Shown here: piece by piece, positions 31,749 to 44,060 of the stretch | How the letters are laid out: every line of letters begins with the position of its first letter | Position numbering within the stretch: position 1 is the first letter of the stretch | Source: Lepeophtheirus salmonis | Taxonomy: Eukaryota > Arthropoda > Copepoda > Siphonostomatoida > Caligidae | Direction: 5' to 3' | DNA length: 64,000 nucleotides | NCBI RefSeq assembly: GCF_016086655.4 | Contig: NC_052140.2 | Coordinates: 3,658,001 to 3,722,000 of the forward strand | Notes under the pieces: model-generated | Told to the model about the DNA's origin: nothing | The model's database searches: none | What the model saw: only the letters and a program-made list of their open reading frames with translations | Made by a program: the position numbers and the translations under genes

Positions 31749-33655
31749 ATCCGAAGAGATAATTAAACAAATGAGTAGGATATTGGCTGAGGGGAGGCGT
31801 AAATGGAAAAGTGATGAAACATAATTAATGACACTAAAATTCTAAAGAAAAGAGGACATTTCAAAGTTGCCGGAGTTCAAAGAACAAGTAAATATAAATT
31901 GTATAACTAACAAAAATAAGAGTAGCTTGGTTAAAAGATGAAGCTTGTATCAGCTTCAAAATAAGATATTTGTGGAAAAATATTATGCACGAGGACGAGG
32001 CATCCTTCATAATCAATTCTTCAAAAATAAACCACAAACATAGCTCCTCTTGGAAATCAAAGCACAAAACGCTTTTAATCAACTAGAAAATGGAAATAAA
32101 ATCAATTTGAACAGAGGTGATATATGAATTACTTAAGATGAAAACTCTTTCATCAAGAGACTCTTTTCTCCAATACAAGAGAACTAGGATGAACTACAAA
32201 GGAATCGACAATATCATTACTATGTCGTGGATATTCCTTCAAAAATGTCTTCCTTCGATGAGGTTTAATAAGAGGCCCTTCCTCCATACTCACTAATATG
32301 CGATTATAAGTTCTATCTGAAAGGGATAAAAAATTAGCTCTTTCTTCGACAGAATATAATCATACTTGATAATTACTTGTCGAGCACTCTTTCAAGTTTC
32401 ACCTCAGATAAATGAAATTTTTCGAGAAATCTTTCACTAGGCGATCCACAATTCAATGACTGATTACTTAGATCACAGATTAGGGTGTTCGATGAATGAT
32501 GGAATTAGTATCTACCTTAGTGTTCATGAGTCATCCCTTTTTAACAAGAATTAATGCTTCTCTTTTATAATAGTTATTTAATGGAAGAATTATTTATTAT
32601 AAGGTTCTATCAATGAGGCTGTGTGTCTAGTGTCTATCAAGATATTAAGAAATCTATGAGATAGGATAATCTTGAATAACGAAGAAAAGTATTGCTTCAT
32701 TAATTAACGATGTACACCCGCGTATCTTTTATATAATAAAGAGGAATCCCACATGTAGAAGAGATAAGATAACATTTGTAAAAAGTTATAAAGATTAAAA
32801 GTACCTAAGTACCTTTTTACGAAGCTTTATCTTGATATAAAAAGTATTTTTTGTTTTTGTCCTTATTACGCTATAAAACCATATGATAATCGTACTAGCA
32901 AGAGTATCCACAATTGCTCAGAGTCTTTAGGCGTCGATAATCGATAATTTAATAATATAGATATTTTTTAGCTTTGCCACACAGCTCTTTTTTAAAATTG
33001 AAAGTATGTTTGAGTAAAAATCAAATTATTGAGAAATTCCAATTTGATTTATTTACTATATAAATATTAACAGCCAAATATTTTATTGCCATAATTTGGC
33101 CAATTATGGGATTTATGTTCAAATTTGTGGGATCAGATGATATATTCAAGACTATTAGATTAGATTTAAAAGGTCATTACATTATTGCTATCACATTCAT
33201 ATTTATAAAAAAGAGTTGTCATAAGATTAAAAAGAGTTGATAGGGTCATCAAAATCCAATGTTTTTTTGTAATTCTTTCAGTATTATTGATGAATAAATC
33301 ATCCAATATTCGACGGCATTTCATTAAGTTTTATTACTTATGTCATTCAGAGTTTCTTCTGTCTCCTATGTCGATATTCGACCTTTCCACCATATAGTTA
33401 ATTTTCATTGTGTGGAAAAGGAAGAACAAAAGAGGATTTGATTTTCAAAAAGATACTTTTAGCAGGAATTTGTGCTTAGAAATGACAATATTATCCAAAT
33501 TTTCTCTTGAAATCTATGTTCTTCTACATTTTTCCAAAGTACATGAAAAGGAAAACAGAATGAAGCTCATTATTGGAGGAAAACATGTAACGTGTGTCAA
33601 ATGACTTTTTTTTCTTGATAGGAATGTCCAACAGTATCTTTGGTAATTTACATTC
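31749..33655. other. No recognisable feature
   Basis: AT-rich. Short chance frames only (for example 31861-32082 minus and 33410-33604 plus). The segment 31200-31360, still inside the hAT element, contains a degenerate partial duplication of the transposase KTISGSK region (CACTAACACCATCAGTGGCT). Confidence 0.5.
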
Positions 33656-34090
33656 TCAATGGAATTTCATCAGAGGAATTACCAACATCAATTGTATATA
33701 ATTAAATAATAGGCAATGTATAAAGGTATGATATTTTAATCGCTTTATTTTGATAATAAAATGAACATTGATATAAATTATCTGATTTAAATGGCTCCAA
33801 ATGGTTTTCTGGCTAATCTTCAGTTCCTGGAAAATGGAATAAGTGCTCACATGCCAGTCCAACTCGACACTTTCCATTACTTTATTGACATTTTCGATGT
33901 CCATATCACCATAACGGAATAGTTGGAATCACCCCTTTGCTGTTGCATTCCATACTGTATTAGGTGCATAAACAAGACCAATTTTTTTGGCCGTCTGCTC
34001 CGCTTTTTCACGTTGATTGTAGTGATACTGAAGAAGTTATCGAATTTTATTTTTTTATTTCCATTTTTGAACGCTGTAACACACAATTGG
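33656..34090 (-). pseudogene. Mariner transposase N-terminal fragment
   Basis: The minus strand gives DIENVNKVMESVELDWHVST, then YSIFQELKISQKTIWSHLNQ. This corresponds to the second helix-turn-helix of mariner transposases (an ELNIxxKTVxNHL-type pattern). The overlapping frame just upstream is less clear. No SDE motif or terminal repeats were found, so only the DNA-binding part remains. Confidence 0.6.
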
Positions 34091-35034
34091 CATCACCAAA
34101 AACCAAAACTGTAAATAGTTTTTTTAAAGTGTACGCTTAACCTTTCAGCATACTTTCAGCTTTTTTTTTCTTATGCAATTCATTGATCCTGAGATATAGC
34201 CCAATAAGGACATCTAACGAAAAACGATCAGAATTTTTTACTTAACCTAACATGTAAAGAAGCTCTTCTAAACGAAAGACCGCCTTGAAATAAACAATTC
34301 CTATGATTCATTGTAAGAAGAAGAAGAATAAATTTCTTCTCCGTTATTGAATGGGGATGTTATACACCCCAAGATTGATAAAATAAAAATTTATTTTTTT
34401 GAATCTATATTTTATTAACAATACTTTTTAATATTCTCCTTAAGCATTAAATGAAATTACAGGCAATATGTCTTGAAAGTGCCTTGTTTATAATTTATTT
34501 GTATATTTGGTAATTTTTAATCGAGGTTTATTGAATTTCATTTACGGTTTTGCTTAAAAGTGGTTCCCTTTGATTTCTTGGATCCTTTTTTTAAAGTGAG
34601 GACATGAGGCATACAACGGTGGTTACAAAAATCTGATTTATTTAGATATAAAATAATAAACCTATAAGAATTATTTAAAATTTTCTGTGAAGATGCATTT
34701 GGAAAAATATAACGAAACATTGTATTTTAAAATTTCTTAACCTTAATTAGGCAATAATACAACATAAATATTAATAAATCAGCATTTCAAAATATAAGTT
34801 TCTCAGCAACAAAGTTGTATAAAATATTAACTAAATTAAAATCAATAAATAAAATAATAGGACATACATCAATTTTCATATCAATTCCTGTCAATATAGA
34901 AATAAATAAATAACAAATAAGCCAATAAAATATAAATATGTAATATTAAGAGCCAAATTGTACTTAGCTCATTTCTTCAAGCTCTTTTTATAATTTTTTC
35001 GTATTTTCATCGATGACCAAAAATGTCTAAACGA
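34091..35034. other. No recognisable feature
   Basis: AT-rich spacer; nothing identified. Confidence 0.6.
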
Positions 35035-37165
35035 GTTCATCTTAGTAGGGGAGCGGGTTATTAAAATCAAATTCAATTTTAGCCAAACTTTTCAGATGCA
35101 AAATGATTTTGTAAGGACTATCGAAAAAAAATATCCCCCCACCGCCACTTTTTCACCCATAAATGCTTATTTTTTAATATTTTTTTCCTAGTAAAAAGAA
35201 GAAACTAGTGAATGTCGTTATCATTAATGCATTTTTAGGCTTAGAAAAATAGTTATCTCACATTTAAGTTCATAAAGTACATATTTAAGGTCATAAAAAA
35301 GGTCAAAGGGCAACTTCTTCTAAATTTTTATTTTAGCGTTTGTACTAAGGTGACCAATTTTTAAGGTGCCCTGTTAATTCAATCTTCTGTTGTATTTAAA
35401 CGAAAAAATTATGTTCCTTAAGTTTCTGTCAAAAAGGCGGTTTTTTTTACTTATAGCCATTTTGAAAATGCCATTTATTAACGACATTCCCTCTTTGTAA
35501 AGGGATTCAGAAGTTTGAGCTTTAAAGTTATTTTGTTGAATTTCAGAAGCTTCATTAAAGTTCATTTTCTCAAGTGATACAAAAGAATATAGTCCATATT
35601 TTTCATTTTGAAGAAAAAAAAATTGGTCCCCAACGTATTACTCAAACGATCAGAACCACTGTACTTTCTTCCGATTAGCAACATCCACAAATGTTTGATA
35701 CAAAAAATGAGTACTTAAAATGAAGTAACTTTATCTTGATTTGAAAACAATGAATTTTTGAGGTATCCTAGATATTTCCTATCCGGCCAGTCTTTCAATT
35801 AATTCCAACATAATTGTGTAAGTAATTGCTCTTCTCAAACTAATTTGGATTTGAAGATTGATCATATCTTACCAAAAAAATTCAGAAATGTATTAAATGA
35901 TTTACTAGACAAGGTAATGAGAGCATCAATAAATACAATTTCATAGGATGGTGATTGTTATACGATGTTGAAACTATAATGCAATGGCAACTAAACGATG
36001 AATAAAAATCAACTGGAACCAAGTAATCATTCTGAATCATGCTCGAAGTGTTATATTTTATAAAATTGTTAATATTGAGCGATTTACTTACAATGGTAAC
36101 TATGGCTTCTTTTAAAACAAAAGTATGTACTAAATAAGTCAGAATTAATTGTATTGTACTATGAAATAGGGTTTTTGAGAGAACATTGTACATCTTCACT
36201 CATAATTAATCTAGATACAATTTGGAAAATGAATTTATATATAGCTACATCAATCCAAAAATATACATTAAGAATATTAAAAATACACGTTATGGTATTT
36301 GCATGGAAGTTTGATACCCTTCAGCAATATTGAATTATTTTTCAATGACATTAATTTTTATTCTTTTCTTACTTCATAAACAAAATAATTCATAGCTAAG
36401 TTTCCCTTAATGTCCGTTGTCCAAATATGTGTACATTTGTTTTTGGCACTCCACTTAACGATAATTTCTATTACTTTAGCCGTTACAATAAAATTTAGGA
36501 GTGAGCTCTGATACTTATTTGATTCGATTGAAAATTGTCAATAAAAGGGTTTTGATTGTTTCAGTATCCAAAGTATTTTGTTGGGCAACAATTTGTTTTT
36601 CTTCAAAATGAAAAATATGGAATACATTTTTATATATCACTTTAGGAAATGAACTTTAATGAAACTTCTGAAATTCTGCAACATAACTTTAAAATTGAAA
36701 CTTCTAAATCCCTTTACAAATAGAGATTGTCGTTAAAAAAAGTGATTTATTTTTTGCTATAGAGGTCAAAAAACGCCGATTGAAGAATAAAATTTCAGAA
36801 ACATAATTTTTTCTTTATAATACAACAAAAGATCGAATTAACAGGTCATACTAAAAATTGGGCATCCTTCAACACACGATAAAATAATTATTTTGAAGAA
36901 GTTGACCTTTGACCTTTTTTATGACCGTAAATATGTACTTTATAAACATAAAATGTTAGATAACTATTGTTTTAAGCATACTAATACTTTAATGAGCACG
37001 ACATTAACAAGTTTCTTCCTATCACTTTGAAAAAAGAGTAAATAAATACGAATTCATGGGTGAAAAAGTAATTTTTGGGGTACTTCAAAAATTATTTCGG
37101 TCCATAACTTGGCCTAAAATTGAATTGGCTCATTTTCATTAATAAACGCCCCCCGCCCTCTAATC
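35035..37165. repeat. Long inverted repeat with about 620-bp arms
   Basis: Arm 35035-35670 is the inverted counterpart of about 36545-37165. Collinear shared words include CTTCAAAATGAAAAATATGG, ATGAACTTTAATGAA, TCCCTTTACAAA, CATAATTTTTTC, CTTTGACCTTTTT, AAATATGTACTTTAT and ATGGGTGAAAAAGT. By eye the arms are roughly 75-80 % identical. The spacer of about 870 bp (with a 105-codon minus frame at 35882-36199 of no known family) is not repeated. The frames in the arms (MNFNEASEI... and its counterpart) differ mainly at codon positions one and two and carry stops, so coding conservation is not supported. It fits a foldback element or two head-to-head copies of one repeat. Confidence 0.85.
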
Positions 37166-38500
37166 TTGAGAATCTTCCATTTGAACGCTTTGAATCTTGC
37201 AACCCCTAAATTAAAATTACTCAAATATCCTCAGCAGCTATAGGCTCTCCTTTTGTTATATTCTTTGCAAGTTAACCCTTTTCATTTAATAATACATTTT
37301 CTTCAAATTTAGTTTTAGGAGTAGGGTGTTTATTATTCCATAGCAAGCTGAAAATAATTATTGACGTCTTTATATTAAAATAACAAAATTCCAATTACGT
37401 AATTATTATAATCGTTTAACTGTTAATCATCTAATAAAAGACGTTATATTTTTTGGGTAACGTAGGGGATACGGAATCATTGAACACTTTACATATATTC
37501 TAACATACGTCTAACTCTCCTCTTACTGTTTTCTATCCAAAGCATTCTTTCTACTCCAAGCCTTGAATCCGTTCCCTAACTCAAGCACTCATTCTACCTT
37601 ATGTAAATTTCTTACTCCAAGCTCTCGTCCAACATCATCAGTCATCACCAATAACACTTACGATATTTAAATGAAAAAGAGCGAAAATGAAGATGGTGTA
37701 AATTTTGTTTAAACAAGTATTTATGAAATAGACCTAAAATAATAAATTGTTCAAACATTAATAAATAGTTAAATGACTGTTTATGTAGATACTTATGTTT
37801 TTTATTTAATTTTAAAATATTAATTTTTCTTCTTTAATGAAAGACAATAATAAAAATAAATTTAATTGAGTTTATATTTTATACTTTACACAACACATCA
37901 AAAGCATGATTATATGTATTACACGGCAAGATTCCAAGGATTATCATTTGCTACCAGAAATGACTCAAATAAAGGAACTCAAAAGTCACCCGTCAATCAG
38001 TCCTTAATTTTGACAGTTTTAGGTAATTACTATAATACAATGGAGAAAGGAAAATTATAATAATGTTTATTCATTAATAAAAATGGATGTTATGTTAATG
38101 AGTGTTGAAGAATGCAAATCCATCCTTCACTCTTGTTAAGAAGAAATAATTCTTGCTAACGTTTGATGTTTGGTTTAGACTATTAATTATATATATGACA
38201 TGCTAAGCATTAGCCACACACATTTGTTGCTAAATTGTTTATTCTTATTTATAAAATGACTTCACGGGCATCCACTTATCAAATAAACTTTCCTTGATTA
38301 ATATAGATTATGAAGATATACTGGCAAGAAAAAGTTTGGAAGAAAATGGAATTTCAATTGTGTTTCTAATTACTTATGAGTTTATCATCAGGTAAAACAA
38401 TAATTAGGCTATTAAATGAAGAAAAATTAAGGCTCAATATGGGTATAAACATTTATTTGTAAAAAAAAATCAAAATATTTTTGTTTAAATTTTAGTTTAA
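37166..38500. other. No recognisable feature
   Basis: AT-rich. The frame at 37866-38060 is not recognised. The 37490-37640 segment is less AT-rich, but I could not assign it. Confidence 0.5.
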
Positions 38501-38504
38501 TTAC

Positions 38505-38615
38505 AAAAAAATCCTCCCTTAGCCGCTATAACTGCTTACAGACTTTTGGCATTATTGCTGTTATTTTTTCAAGAGAGGCAGGTGTGATATCACTCCAAGC
38601 ATTCTTCAAAATGTT
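38505..38615 (-). pseudogene. Tc1 transposase tail, minus-strand fragment
   Basis: The minus strand reads ILKNAWSDITPASLEKITAI and MPKVCKQL, matching the end of a Tc1-type (DD34E) transposase. The neighbouring fragment at 38617-38900 encodes the same tail on the opposite strand, so the two meet in inverted orientation. Confidence 0.7.
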
Positions 38616-38616
38616 C

Positions 38617-38900
38617 TACAACTTGTTTTTCAACAAGACAACGACCCAAAATATGCATCCAAACTCTACAAAAACTTATTGAAAAGAAAGAAGTCTATCG
38701 CATTTGATCTATTATGCTATGACCAGTTCATTCTCCTGATTTGAGCCGAATAGAGCTATTGTGGGAACATCTGGAGAGAGAAAAAAGTTAGGGAAAAGTG
38801 CCCACAAGTAAGAATGAGTTATGGAACATATTTGAAAAATGCTTGGAATTATATCACACTTGATCTTGAAAAACTAACAGCAAGAATGCCAAAATTCTGT
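38617..38900 (+). pseudogene. Tc1 transposase C-terminal fragment
   Basis: The plus strand reads FQQDNDPKYASKLYKNLL (second catalytic Asp), then in a shifted frame HSPDLSRIELLWEHLERE (the PIExLW-type third catalytic region, Glu). After this come PTSKNELWNIFEKCLELY and LEKLTARMPKFCKAV with shifts. The spacing fits the DD34E class. The N-terminal two thirds are absent and the left boundary is an inverted junction with another tail copy. Confidence 0.8.
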
Positions 38901-38985
38901 AAAGCAGTTAAAGTGGCTCTTTTTTTCTTCTTTTTTTCACTATTTAATCGTGGCGTTAACTTATTTTTCTGAAGTAACGGGTTTA

Positions 38986-40167
38986 GAAAAAGTACCGAGA
39001 CATGCCTCTAAGTAGTCATTAAAATACTCACAATTGATCAGGATGATATTATACACAGAAAATTTTAATTTATAATATTTTTTACTATTAACGTTAATTA
39101 TGAATCTGACAACCATCAGCCTCAATGACAGCCTCCAACCGCCTCTAGAACCCATTGAACCCATTGGCAACGTAGTCCTTTTTCATGATACTCCACTGTT
39201 GTTTAACATAGGTCTTCAGGGCATCAATATTGGGGTGGTGGACTTTGTAGGCCTTCTTCTCAATTTTCCACAGAATGGAGTAATCTAATGGATTCAGATC
39301 TGGGCTCTGAAGGGGCCAAAGGTGCTTGGAGCAGAAGTTCTAGTTGCTACCAATCCACTTTTGTACAATATTAGCAGTATAGTCCGGACCCCTGTCCTGC
39401 TGAAATACGTACATGGCCTTGTTGGACCTGTTCATGGTCTTAGGTTTCTATGGGACCACATTTTCCTTCAAAACTATCAAGTAGTAGGCCACGGGTAACC
39501 AGTATCCAAGAAGAAACCAAACTGGAGGCAGTTTTTCTGCAGTTGATGCAAAAATCCCCAACGTCATCACAGAGGCCAGATGTTTGGTCTTTGTGACTGT
39601 CCTGGTGCTGTTGTCAGCCTTGCCACCCGATAATTTTGCTTGTTGTAGACGGGGTTAACGGTAAAGGTATTTTCACTGAAGGCGAAGTTATTTTTGACGT
39701 TGGGACAGGAGTGGCCTCTCAATTCTTCTAAGTGCCCTTCATCCAGCCTTTTGGATGGTTTTTCCCACAGTAGACCGATGCAACTTCATATTCCTGGCAT
39801 ACTCTGATATCTTCATCGTCAGATAAATCTTAAAGGTCACCATGATGTCTTCAGGCTTCCCTTTGGTGGGTCTTCCACTCTCAGGTTTGTCCCTAAGGTT
39901 GTCCCCATCAGCCAAACTATTTCTGAACCAAAAGACTGTGGCCTTGCTCACGTTTAAGGCCTTCATGATGTCTGAAGTGGTCTTCCGGGTGCGAATTAAA
40001 TTACTTATGATGGCTCATTTTGCCTCCATCTCGACATATACATAATTTTTTTTACAACATCAACCAAAGACTTAAAATCTAAGCTATTAAAAAATAATAG
40101 AAATTTTAAGATTTAATCAACAAAACCTATTCAAAGCTGGTTTTTTAGAAGGTCTCATTACTTTTTC
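38986..40167 (-). mobile_element. Full-length mariner-like element, 1182 bp
   Basis: Terminal inverted repeats GAAAAAGTACCGAGACA (left) and GAAAAAGTAATGAGACC (right, reverse-complemented) match in about 14 of 17. TA dinucleotides flank both (38984-38985 and 40168-40169). The element carries one transposase gene on the minus strand, nearly end to end, so it is not an internal-deletion derivative. It begins only about 85 bp after the Tc1 fragments. Confidence 0.92.
39100..40040 (-). pseudogene. Mariner-like transposase (DDD class), inactivated
   Basis: Minus strand, N- to C-terminal: MEAK*AIISNLIRTRKTTSD, KALNVSKATVFWFRNSLADG (first helix-turn-helix), ESGRPTKGKPEDIM (GRP linker), MKLHRSTVGKTIQKAG (second helix-turn-helix). 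After frameshifts comes FSENTFTVNPVYNKQNYRV, where the usual SDE has lost its Asp codon, the first catalytic residue. Then MYVFQQDRGPDYTANIVQ (second Asp), a stop at the GSN*NF position, and SPDLNPLDYSILWKIEKKA (third Asp). By my count 36 residues separate the second and third Asp. The tail is FRRLEAVIEADG-like with one stop. It looks closest to maT-type mariners, but the spacing is one short of DD37D. Confidence 0.88.
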
Positions 40168-41419
40168 TAATACCAGTATGCATTATTGCCTTGTATTGGT
40201 TTAATTTGTTTTAAAAATGCTCAATAAAGTAAATATGTATGAAATTAATTAGAATTATAACATTTTCCCTACACTAATGCGATTTGAAAAGTAGAAACGT
40301 CTCTTCTTTAGAGCAGTAAATTATTTACTCCCCAAAAATCATACAACAGGCAGCAACTGCTACAACAATGTTATACAAAGTATTTTTTTTTTTAGCATAT
40401 CGGCTCGTCATATTTTCATCAACTCTAGCAATATTACATGAAAAGTACAGAAGCCAATGTATATATTTTAATAAAATAAATAAATGTACAACTTAGAGAT
40501 GGGTTTCAAGTTTTTTTTTTTAGAACCAATTAGACACTTTTGAAAATATTATACTTTGGACTATTTTAATACCCTTGAGTAAATTTTTACTTACAGTATT
40601 GCTGGGATTGAGACATATGCTACTAAGGAAGAATTTTTTTTTTTACATCAGATAATTTTTATATAGGATAATACTGCATTGAAAAGGAGAACATTCATGA
40701 TTTTGAAAGATCTTTTAACAAAACAACGACCTGTTAAAGAATGAACAATAAGGAAAAAAGTGCACATGCACCAAACGTTTTTCCTTTTGTAATTATAAAA
40801 CTCTTTTTTTTCTCAATAGAAATAACATCTCAACTGTGTATACTTTTTAATTTGCACATTCCCTATTGATTTATTTTTGATTAAAATTTGTATAAATGAA
40901 TGTTTTTTTAGAAAGATAACTCTTAAATACTAAAAAAAGGAGCTATAAATCGAATAATTCATAAGACCATATACATACATATATGTACAATATTTTAAGA
41001 GTATACAATATAAATAACGGAATACAAGGAAGTTTTATATAAAATGAAGATAAAAAAAAAGTTTTTAACTAAAAGAGGCTCTTTAGGGATAAAATAGTTC
41101 TTTAGGAAACTTTTGAATCGCTTTTATTTATTTATTTTTTTACAAATTCAAATAAATTATCAAAATAAATTTCTGAGTAAGGGAAATTCAAGGAGGCTTT
41201 AGAAAATTGTATTTTTGAAATTCTTAACAAATGTCTATTCAAATATCGTGGGCCTTTAGAAAGTCTCAAAGTTTAAAAAAGGGTGCATATAACAATTATT
41301 TAGTTGTGGCTAGAGAGAAGGAAATCATTGCTTCAATTGTAATATTAAATGAAAAAGTATAGCTAATTAAATAGGATATATATATGGCCATCAATACAAT
41401 AGCAAGCTATAAAGATATT
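40168..41419. other. No recognisable feature
   Basis: AT-rich with several homopolymer A/T tracts. Confidence 0.6.
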
Positions 41420-41700
41420 TCTCAAAATTGAGAATGGATTACATTCGTATTGTTCAACGAATTATTTATTAATTTCTATGAACAAATGGTTCTTATTTAT
41501 CTTTGGGAAGCCCTACAAATAGCACTACTTAAAGTAACCAAAATTGATCGTCACAATAAAATAATAATAAAATTGATAGATTTTATTTGAAAACCCATAT
41601 CCAATCAATGAAAGGTTCTAAACTACATTGTGTGTATTTGTGTATGTTTAAAAATAAAACCAAAAATTTCAAATCATTATTACTTTTCCTTTGATATATG
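41420..41700 (+). repeat. Dispersed repeat A, copy 4
   Basis: Reads TCTCAAAATTGAGAATGGAT, ACATTCGTATTGTTCAACGA, ATTAATTTCTATGAAC, AACCAAAATTGATCGTCACA and TGATAGATTTTATTTGAAA, following the family order seen at 63805-64000. Confidence 0.65.
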
Positions 41701-42164
41701 CTATTTTTAATTTTAATTTTGCAGGCAGAATTCACATTGTTAATTCATTTAGAAAGGATGAATTCAAGGAGGTAGTCAGTTATTGAGCAATATTAACTAT
41801 TCTCAGTGCCCTTAGAGTGACAAAAAGTAAAGGACTATATTTAGACAAATATTGATGTCATGGTCTTCGTTTCAATACTTGTCTTATAAGTTTGGCCGAC
41901 TCCATCCAGCAATTTGAGATGCATCTAAACTATTTTGGAATGAGTTTTTATAAATAATTTGCATCCACTTTGAAAAGTATGTAGATACCCATGATACGTG
42001 GGTTACAAACAATCTGGTTTTATTTATTTATTTATTTTTGCAATGATTCGAGTTTGAAGTTTTATTTTTATATTGTATTTGGTTAATTCTGTTTTTTTTT
42101 TTTTTTTCAATAATATTAAGGAGCATATATTGAAATTTCGCTGAGTCAAAATTGGAACAAAAAT
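41701..42164. other. No recognisable feature
   Basis: AT-rich spacer between repeats A and B. Includes a T tract near 42092-42108. Confidence 0.6.
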
Positions 42165-42670
42165 AAGAAGACTATCTATCAAAAATATATCCATATAATG
42201 TATAGTTTTATTATATATCAGATCCATATATGTATTGTGTCATTTTATAATTACAATCTTATTTCCAAAGTTTAAACAGAAAAATAATTATTACAATTTG
42301 AAGAATATGATATTTTTGTTATACTATCCTACTTTTCTTCTCCTAATTGATCCAAAAACCATATTAATTTTACAAATCTAGCCACTTTAGAATAATTTTC
42401 AGGACATAGTACTTTTATTTAATTCATTTATGACTGTTCATCATTGACATCAAGTAATATTCAATGCAAATATTAAGTCTTTTTATATTTCTAAAACCAT
42501 TAGATAAAGTTTCATCAAGGTTTACTGGAAATTTGTTCGTTTCATGTAATAAAAATATCAACAATGAGGTTCCAAGATGGTGACACCTTTAATTATAATA
42601 CAATTAATGATGTCATTGAAGACACACAGTCATTTACCTCGTCTATTTAATTCTAAATTAATCTAAGAAT
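42165..42670 (+). repeat. Dispersed repeat B, copy 2
   Basis: Collinear with 27265-27735 and 44630-45150: ACTATCTATCAAAAATATAT, TTGACATCAAGTAATATTCA, AAACCATTAGATAAAGTTTC, AATATCAACAATGAGG. Closest to the 44630 copy (both contain CTATCCTACTTTTCTT-like and TTACAATTTGAAGAAT-like words). Confidence 0.7.
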
Positions 42671-42759
42671 AGAATATGAATTATCACGTTACTTTTTTTA
42701 TACAAACCGTTAACAAAGCTTTTTTATAATTTTTTTTTACATTAAATTTCTATGTAAAA

Positions 42760-43020
42760 TAATAAAAATTCACGCCGTTACCTTGCTAAGACAAAAATAA
42801 ACATTTAATTTTGTTTTAAGCTGTTGATATTTCTATTTCTTTTCTCTTAATCAGTGTTTTTAAAGTTGAATGGTTGAAATAAAATTAGCTCTTTTTAAAC
42901 AGTGATCAATTTTAAATAATTATTCAATAATAATTTTGTAATAAAATTGGGCATTTAGTAATCGATTTTGTACCTTTTTTGGTTTCCTTTCGTATGAAAA
43001 GTTGCGTTCATACAATGAAT
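42760..43020 (+). repeat. Dispersed repeat C, copy 2
   Basis: Contains CACGCCGTTACCTTGCTAAG, TAATCAGTGTTTTTAAAGTT, GAATGGTTGAAATAAAATTA, AATTATTCAATAATA and GTATGAAAAGTTGCG, matching repeat C copies at 12045 and, inverted, at 53950. Confidence 0.6.
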
Positions 43021-43164
43021 GTAATGGTAGTCTAAAGCTAAATTATCCTTAGCAATCTGAAAATAAACAAAAACCTCACTTTGTATTCATTTTGATAAAT
43101 TAAAGAAAAATTCCCTATTGAATATTTTTTTGATTTTATTGCTTGATTTGAATTCATACAATTG

Positions 43165-43340
43165 TAGCCCTAAAAAAAAATAGCTAGAATGATTTTTCTC
43201 AATATTATATAAGTCTATGTTACATCTATATTCTTTGATAAATTTTCGTAAACCTCAATCAAATGAATAATGATGATTAATCTTTTGGAGAAGCCTTAAA
43301 TTGCACTTAAATTAGCAAAAATTAGTCGATAGAATGAAAC
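43165..43340 (+). repeat. Dispersed repeat A, copy 5
   Basis: Starts at TAGCTAGAATGATTTTTCTC, then TATATTCTTTGATAAATTTT, ATTAATCTTTTGGAGAAGCC and AAATTAGTCGATAGAAT. The opening words match 63800-63830 and, inverted, 55120-55145. Confidence 0.65.
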
Positions 43341-43654
43341 AATTAGAACTAGACTTTTTTTTAATAGGGTCGAATTTAGTTTCATAAATCAAAAAAAAGT
43401 TTTCAAATAGTTGAATATTATTCTGTATTTGATGTTGTCCGAAATACATACCCTAAACTGATTGATTTATCTATATGAATTCGTGAATGGTGCTTACATT
43501 CGTAGTAATTTTATTACCTTGTAAATGTATTTCTTCCAAAATTCATCCTCAGACATTTCATTTGCATTTGGAAGGGGGATATTTAGTGACGTCACGCGGT
43601 TAAAGGAAGGAGAGACGACAATTCAAAAGCAGGATAAAGTTTTTTTTTTTTTTT
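43341..43654. other. No recognisable feature
   Basis: AT-rich spacer containing a TGACGTCACG sequence near 43588 and a T tract at about 43640-43658. Confidence 0.5.
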
Positions 43655-44060
43655 TTTCAAAATTGAGTGTTAATTACATTTGTATTCTTTAACTAGTTAC
43701 CGTTAATATATATGAATAAATCTTTCTCATTAATCTTTTGGAGAAGTTGTAAATTAATGTATTTATGGTCTTAATATAAGAATAAGAAATTGATTGATTT
43801 TACGCATTTAACAGGGGCCATATCGGGCCCATATAAGTCTCTGAAATCAAATGAATTTTAAATGATACCTAAAATTCTTAAATATCTTAACTCTTCCCAC
43901 AAATTTGAATACAAAGCAACTCAAATATTTGTATGAAATATTAGGCTTTACGCATATATGAAGTAAAAAAATACATTGGGATTATTTCCTTATCGTGATT
44001 TTTGTTCAAGATTGTTTTTATGTTGACGCACCACATATATGAAAATGTAACCTTCAGTTA
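43655..44060 (+). repeat. Dispersed repeat A, copy 6 (longest)
   Basis: Extends from ATTGAGTGTTAATTACATTT through TTGATTGATTTTACGC, GGGCCATATCGGGCCCATAT, ACAAATTTGAATACAAAGCA to TTGACGCACCACATA. It covers the same span as the inverted copy at 5900-6340 and defines the family at about 400 bp or more. Non-coding. Confidence 0.65.

Noticed and set aside
35374..35565. Conserved small protein MNFNEASEI... in both arms of the long inverted repeat
   Set aside because: The other arm carries a stop, and differences fall mostly at codon positions one and two. The similarity is that of the DNA repeat, not of a selected protein.
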